From an uncultured Limnohabitans sp. (GTDB lineage Bacteria; Pseudomonadota; Gammaproteobacteria; Burkholderiales; Burkholderiaceae_C), in contig CALEYZ010000015.1 in the NCBI GenBank assembly GCA_937928195.1, forward strand, positions 1 to 10,624: a stretch of DNA of 10,624 bases, read 5' to 3'. Below, in pieces: positions 7,830-10,624 of the stretch. The position numbers were made by a program, and so were the translations under genes. The notes beneath the pieces are model-generated. The model saw nothing but the letters and a program-made list of their open reading frames with translations, did no database searches and was not told the origin of the DNA. Within the stretch, counting starts at the first letter, position 1, and every line of letters begins with the position of its first letter.

Positions 7830-8546
7830 ATGACAGCCACCTTATTGAAAGTCAAAGGCCTGCAAGTGGCCTACGGCGGCATTCAGGCTGTCAAAGGCGT
7901 GGACTTTGAAGTGCACGAAGGCGAGTTGGTTTCTTTGATTGGCTCGAATGGTGCGGGCAAAACCACCACCATGAAAGCCATCACGGGCACATTGCCCATT
8001 CACGGTGGTGACATTGAGTACTTGGGCAAGAGCATCGTGGGGCAGGGCCCCTGGGACTTGGTCAAGCAAGGCTTGGCCATGGTGCCAGAAGGTCGAGGCG
8101 TCTTCACGCGCATGACCATCATTGAGAATTTGCTGATGGGTGCCTACATTCGCACCGACACCGCAGCCATTCAAGACGACATCGAAAAAGTCTTTCACAC
8201 CTTCCCCAGATTGCGTGAACGCAAAGACCAGTTGGCCGGCACCATGTCGGGTGGTGAGCAGCAAATGTTGGCGATGGGCCGTGCGCTCATGAGCCGTCCC
8301 AAAGTGTTGCTGCTCGACGAGCCTTCCATGGGCCTGTCACCCATCATGGTGGACAAAATATTTGAAGTGGTGCGCGATGTGTTTGCACAAGGCGTCACCG
8401 TGTTGTTGGTGGAGCAAAACGCCAGCCGCGCCTTGGCCATTGCCAACCGTGGCTATGTGATGGAGTCGGGATTGATCTCCATGACAGGGCCAGGCCAAGA
8501 CTTGCTCAGTGACCCCAAAGTTCGAGCCGCCTACTTGGGCGAATGA
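7830..8546 (+). CDS. livF: Branched-chain amino-acid type ABC transporter ATP-binding protein LivF
   Basis: Second cytoplasmic ATPase of the importer, forming a heterodimer with LivG. The 238-residue length is typical. Motifs in order: Walker A GSNGAGKTT at 38-46; the LivF-specific GLAMVPEGRGVFTRMTIIEN at about 81-100; signature MSGGEQQMLAMGRAL at 139-153; Walker B VLLLDEPSMGLSP at 159-171; and VEQNAS at 194-199, where LivF proteins have glutamine in place of the usual switch histidine. It ends in the common AAYLGE. It is the last gene of the cluster and is followed directly by a strong terminator. No substrate-binding protein gene follows, so the importer must use one encoded elsewhere. Confidence 0.95.
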   Translation: MTATLLKVKGLQVAYGGIQAVKGVDFEVHEGELVSLIGSNGAGKTTTMKAITGTLPIHGGDIEYLGKSIVGQGPWDLVKQGLAMVPEGRGVFTRMTIIENLLMGAYIRTDTAAIQDDIEKVFHTFPRLRERKDQLAGTMSGGEQQMLAMGRALMSRPKVLLLDEPSMGLSPIMVDKIFEVVRDVFAQGVTVLLVEQNASRALAIANRGYVMESGLISMTGPGQDLLSDPKVRAAYLGE

Positions 8547-8582
8547 AAAAAAGGCGCTGAAAATTTTTTCAGCGCCTTTTTT
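8546..8582. terminator. Bidirectional intrinsic terminator between livF and tctC
   Basis: GGCGCTGAAA (8553-8562) pairs with TTTCAGCGCC (8567-8576) around a four-base loop ATTT. The hairpin is flanked by a run of A (8546-8552) and a run of T (8577-8582). On the plus strand the T run follows the hairpin and ends the liv cluster. On the minus strand the complement of the A run is a T run, so it also ends the convergent tctC transcript. The first A belongs to the livF stop codon. Confidence 0.92.
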
Positions 8583-8598
8583 GCAGTCACGTATCAGG

Positions 8599-9648
8599 TC
8601 AATCGACCTCGGCGCCGCTGGCTTGCACCCCGGGCTCATACTTGGTCAACTCGCGCTTCATGAAAGCCGCAAACTGTTCGGGTGTGCTGCTGACAGGCTC
8701 GGCCATCATCAAGCCAAAACGCGTTTTGGTTTCGGGTGCGGCCAAGGCTGCGGCAAAAGCCTGGTGCAAGCGCGAGACCACAGCCGGTGGTGTATTGGCC
8801 GGTGCCACCAAACCCCACCATGTGTCCACTTCAAAACCCTTCAAAGTTTCGGCCATGGCGGGAATGTCGGGCAGTGCGCTGCTGCGCTGAGCGGTGGTGA
8901 CCGCCAGTGCCTTGAGTTTGCCTGCTTTGATGTTGGGTGCTGCGGTGGCCAGGTTGTCGAAATTGAAATCGACTTGGCCTGACAATAAGGCCAGCTGTGC
9001 GGGGTTGCCACCGTTGTACGGGATGTGCACCGCAAAGATGCCAGCATCGCGCTTGAACATTTCGGCCGCCAAGTGGCCTGCACTGCCATTGCCGCCAGAG
9101 CCCACATTCAACTTGCCAGGATTGGCTTTGCCATACGCAATCAAATCGGCCACGGTGTTGATTTTGAGGCGCTGTGCAGTGTCTGCATTCATGACCAACA
9201 CGTTGGGCACGCGCACCATTTGCGTGATGGCGGCAAAGTCTGTGGCGGCATTGAACGGCATCTTGTTGAAGAGCCAAGGGTTGATGGCATGTGTGGCCAC
9301 GGCAGAAATGCCAATGGTGTAGCCATCGGCAGGCGCTTTGGCCACAATGTCGACGCCCAAATTACCGCCGGCCCCGGGTTTGTTGTCGATGATGACCACC
9401 CCCAGTGTGTCTTTGACTCGCTCCGCCAATGCGCGCGCAGTGACGTCGATGGGACCACCGGGTGCATAAGGCACCACCAAACGGATAGGTTTGTTCAATG
9501 CGGGTACTGCAATGGGTGCAGCCGACGCAGCTGCAGGCACGCTGGTTTGTGCGTGTGAAATACCCAGACTGCCCATCAGCACAGCGGCAGAAACCGCAGT
9601 GGCTGAATACAGCCATGCACGTCTTTGGAGAGAAGGGGTATGTCGCAT
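8599..9648 (-). CDS. TctC/Bug-family periplasmic solute-binding protein
   Basis: Secreted binding protein of the tripartite tricarboxylate transporter (TTT) receptor type, which as a family captures carboxylates and other small organic molecules. The product is 349 residues from ATG 9648-9646, with a signal peptide (arginines at 9-10, hydrophobic core about 13-29, likely cut after SHA at 33) and an Ala/Pro-rich stretch at about 36-51. Bug signatures: KPIRLVVPYAPGGPIDVTAR at about 53-72, where GGPID includes the conserved ligand-pocket Asp68; DNKPGAGGNLG at 88-98; ADGYTIGIS at 107-115; and GSGGNGSAGHLAAEMFK farther on. The start is set by AAGGAG on the minus strand and by its TGATG overlap with the reductase stop. 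No tctA or tctB membrane genes are next to it, so it is an orphan receptor, common in Burkholderiales. The ligand cannot be inferred. Confidence 0.92.
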   Translation of the reverse strand: MRHTPSLQRRAWLYSATAVSAAVLMGSLGISHAQTSVPAAASAAPIAVPALNKPIRLVVPYAPGGPIDVTARALAERVKDTLGVVIIDNKPGAGGNLGVDIVAKAPADGYTIGISAVATHAINPWLFNKMPFNAATDFAAITQMVRVPNVLVMNADTAQRLKINTVADLIAYGKANPGKLNVGSGGNGSAGHLAAEMFKRDAGIFAVHIPYNGGNPAQLALLSGQVDFNFDNLATAAPNIKAGKLKALAVTTAQRSSALPDIPAMAETLKGFEVDTWWGLVAPANTPPAVVSRLHQAFAAALAAPETKTRFGLMMAEPVSSTPEQFAAFMKRELTKYEPGVQASGAEVD

Positions 9649-10624
9649 CAGTTGGACTCCTTGGCCTTGTCGGCTTCCGTGGTGAATGAGTCTGCAAAGA
9701 AGGCCTCTTCGGGCAGGCCAGCCTTGTGAACGTAATCGGCACGCGCAGAGTCCACCACAATGGGTGCGCCGCATGCATAAACCTGGAAGCCACTCAGGTC
9801 TGCGTGATCTTGCAACACGGCTTGGTGGACAAAACCGGTGCGACCTGTCCACGCATCTTCGGGTAAAGCATCTGATACCACGGGTACATAAGTCAAGTTG
9901 GGCATGGCTTTGACTTGCGCTTCAACCCAGTCGCTCATGTACAAATCTGAAGGTCGTCGACCACCCCAATACAAAGTGGCAGGGCGTGTGATGTTCTTGT
10001 GCTGCATGTGTTCGATCAAAGCTTTGATGGGTGCAAAGCCAGTGCCTGAAGCCAGCAAGACGATGGGCGCTTGTGAGTCTTCGCGCAAGTAGAAGCTGCC
10101 GTAGGGGCCTTCGATGCGCAGAATGTCTTTTTCCTTCAGAGTACTGAACACCACATCGGTGAATTTACCACCGGGCATGTGGCGGATGTGCAATTCCACT
10201 TTGGGTGCGGCGGCATCCAAAGTGTGGGGCGCATTGGCCATGCTGTAACTGCGGCGTGAACCATCGCGCAACAAAAACTCCACATACTGGCCCGCGTGGA
10301 ATTTCATGACGTCCGTGGCTGGCAATTGCATGATCACAGACATCACATCGTGCGACTTCTTCTCGAGGCTGACCACGCGCACTGGCATTTTCTTGATGGG
10401 AAAGCTGCCTTCTTCTGTGACTTGACGAGATTCGAGGACCAAATCGCTTTGCGCTGTTGAGCAGCAGGTCAGGATCAGGCCTTGTGCTTCTTCTTCCGCG
10501 CTCAAGGCTTTGGCTTGGTGCTCACCATGCACCACCGTGCCCGAAATCTTTTTGCATTTGCAAGAGCCACAAGCGCCGTCTTTGCAGCCATAGGGCAGGC
10601 CAATGCCTTGTCGAATGCCTGCGG
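9648..10624 (-). CDS. Ferredoxin-type NAD(P)H flavoprotein reductase (CDP-6-deoxy-delta-3,4-glucoseen reductase-like), cut by the right edge
   Basis: Electron-transfer protein joining a plant-type [2Fe-2S] ferredoxin domain to a ferredoxin-NADP reductase module, as in phenol hydroxylase or methane monooxygenase reductases and AscD-like proteins. The frame is open from the window edge through 324 residues to the stop at 9650-9648; perhaps 20-30 N-terminal residues are missing. In visible numbering: cluster cysteines C13, C18, C21 (CKDGACGSC) and C53, a C-x4-C-x2-C-x31-C layout; flavin-binding RSYSMAN at 124-130; GPYGSFYLR at 172-180; nucleotide-binding LLASGTGFAPIKALIEH at 189-205; YACGAP at 282-287; and the terminal FFADSFT. 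A GTG at 10535 could be mistaken for a start, but it would discard most of the iron-sulfur domain. The stop overlaps the TctC-family start. The partner oxygenase or acceptor is not visible, and the glucoseen reductase label is a homology name only. Confidence 0.88.
   Translation of the reverse strand, partial: AGIRQGIGLPYGCKDGACGSCKCKKISGTVVHGEHQAKALSAEEEAQGLILTCCSTAQSDLVLESRQVTEEGSFPIKKMPVRVVSLEKKSHDVMSVIMQLPATDVMKFHAGQYVEFLLRDGSRRSYSMANAPHTLDAAAPKVELHIRHMPGGKFTDVVFSTLKEKDILRIEGPYGSFYLREDSQAPIVLLASGTGFAPIKALIEHMQHKNITRPATLYWGGRRPSDLYMSDWVEAQVKAMPNLTYVPVVSDALPEDAWTGRTGFVHQAVLQDHADLSGFQVYACGAPIVVDSARADYVHKAGLPEEAFFADSFTTEADKAKESN
9657..9662 (-). promoter_or_regulatory. Ribosome binding site for the TctC-family gene
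   Basis: On the minus strand AAGGAG lies 8 bases before the ATG at 9648-9646, inside the last codons of the reductase. It rejects longer in-frame readings starting as far up as 9852, which would overlap the reductase and put the signal peptide in the middle of the protein. Confidence 0.8.

Noticed and set aside
9025..9558. Plus-strand open frame of 177 codons opposite the TctC-family gene
   Set aside because: Antisense to a clear Bug-family protein and without recognisable features.

Overview
The window looks like chromosomal DNA of a betaproteobacterium, most likely order Burkholderiales, family Comamonadaceae (Limnohabitans/Rhodoferax-like). This rests on protein character recognised by eye, on the trxB | ftsK-lolA-rarA gene order, and on a solitary Bug/TctC-type periplasmic protein, a family greatly expanded in Burkholderiales. 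No database search was possible, so the genus is a guess. I see no mobile element, CRISPR array, tRNA or rRNA.

Layout: (1) 1-550, minus strand: the first 183 residues of thioredoxin reductase TrxB, running off the left edge. (2) 551-653: the divergent intergenic region between trxB and ftsK. (3) 654-4994, plus strand: ftsK, lolA and rarA, closely packed. FtsK carries an apparent one-base deletion near 821. The conserved N-terminus starting at 654 is in one frame and the remaining 712+ residues are in the -1 frame. (4) 5008-8546, plus strand: livH, livM, livG and livF, the two permeases and two ATPases of a branched-chain amino-acid type (HAAT) ABC importer. Their spacings are 15, 1 and 1 bases, three of the four have a clear Shine-Dalgarno sequence that fixes the start, and no binding-protein gene is adjacent. 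(5) 8546-8582: a strong hairpin that reads as a terminator on both strands. (6) 8599-10624, minus strand: an iron-sulfur flavoprotein reductase (plant-type ferredoxin, FAD and NAD domains), running off the right edge, followed by a TctC/Bug periplasmic binding protein whose start overlaps the reductase stop as TGATG.

How the genes relate: TrxB supplies thiol reduction, FtsK handles division-linked chromosome segregation, LolA carries lipoproteins through the periplasm, and RarA acts at stalled replication forks. The liv genes form an importer that must borrow a binding protein from elsewhere. The minus-strand pair is probably co-translated, but no shared pathway is obvious.

Most of the window is ordinary housekeeping and transport. 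I did not find a convincing new biological system. The items most worth checking are the ftsK frameshift and the translationally coupled reductase/TctC pair.
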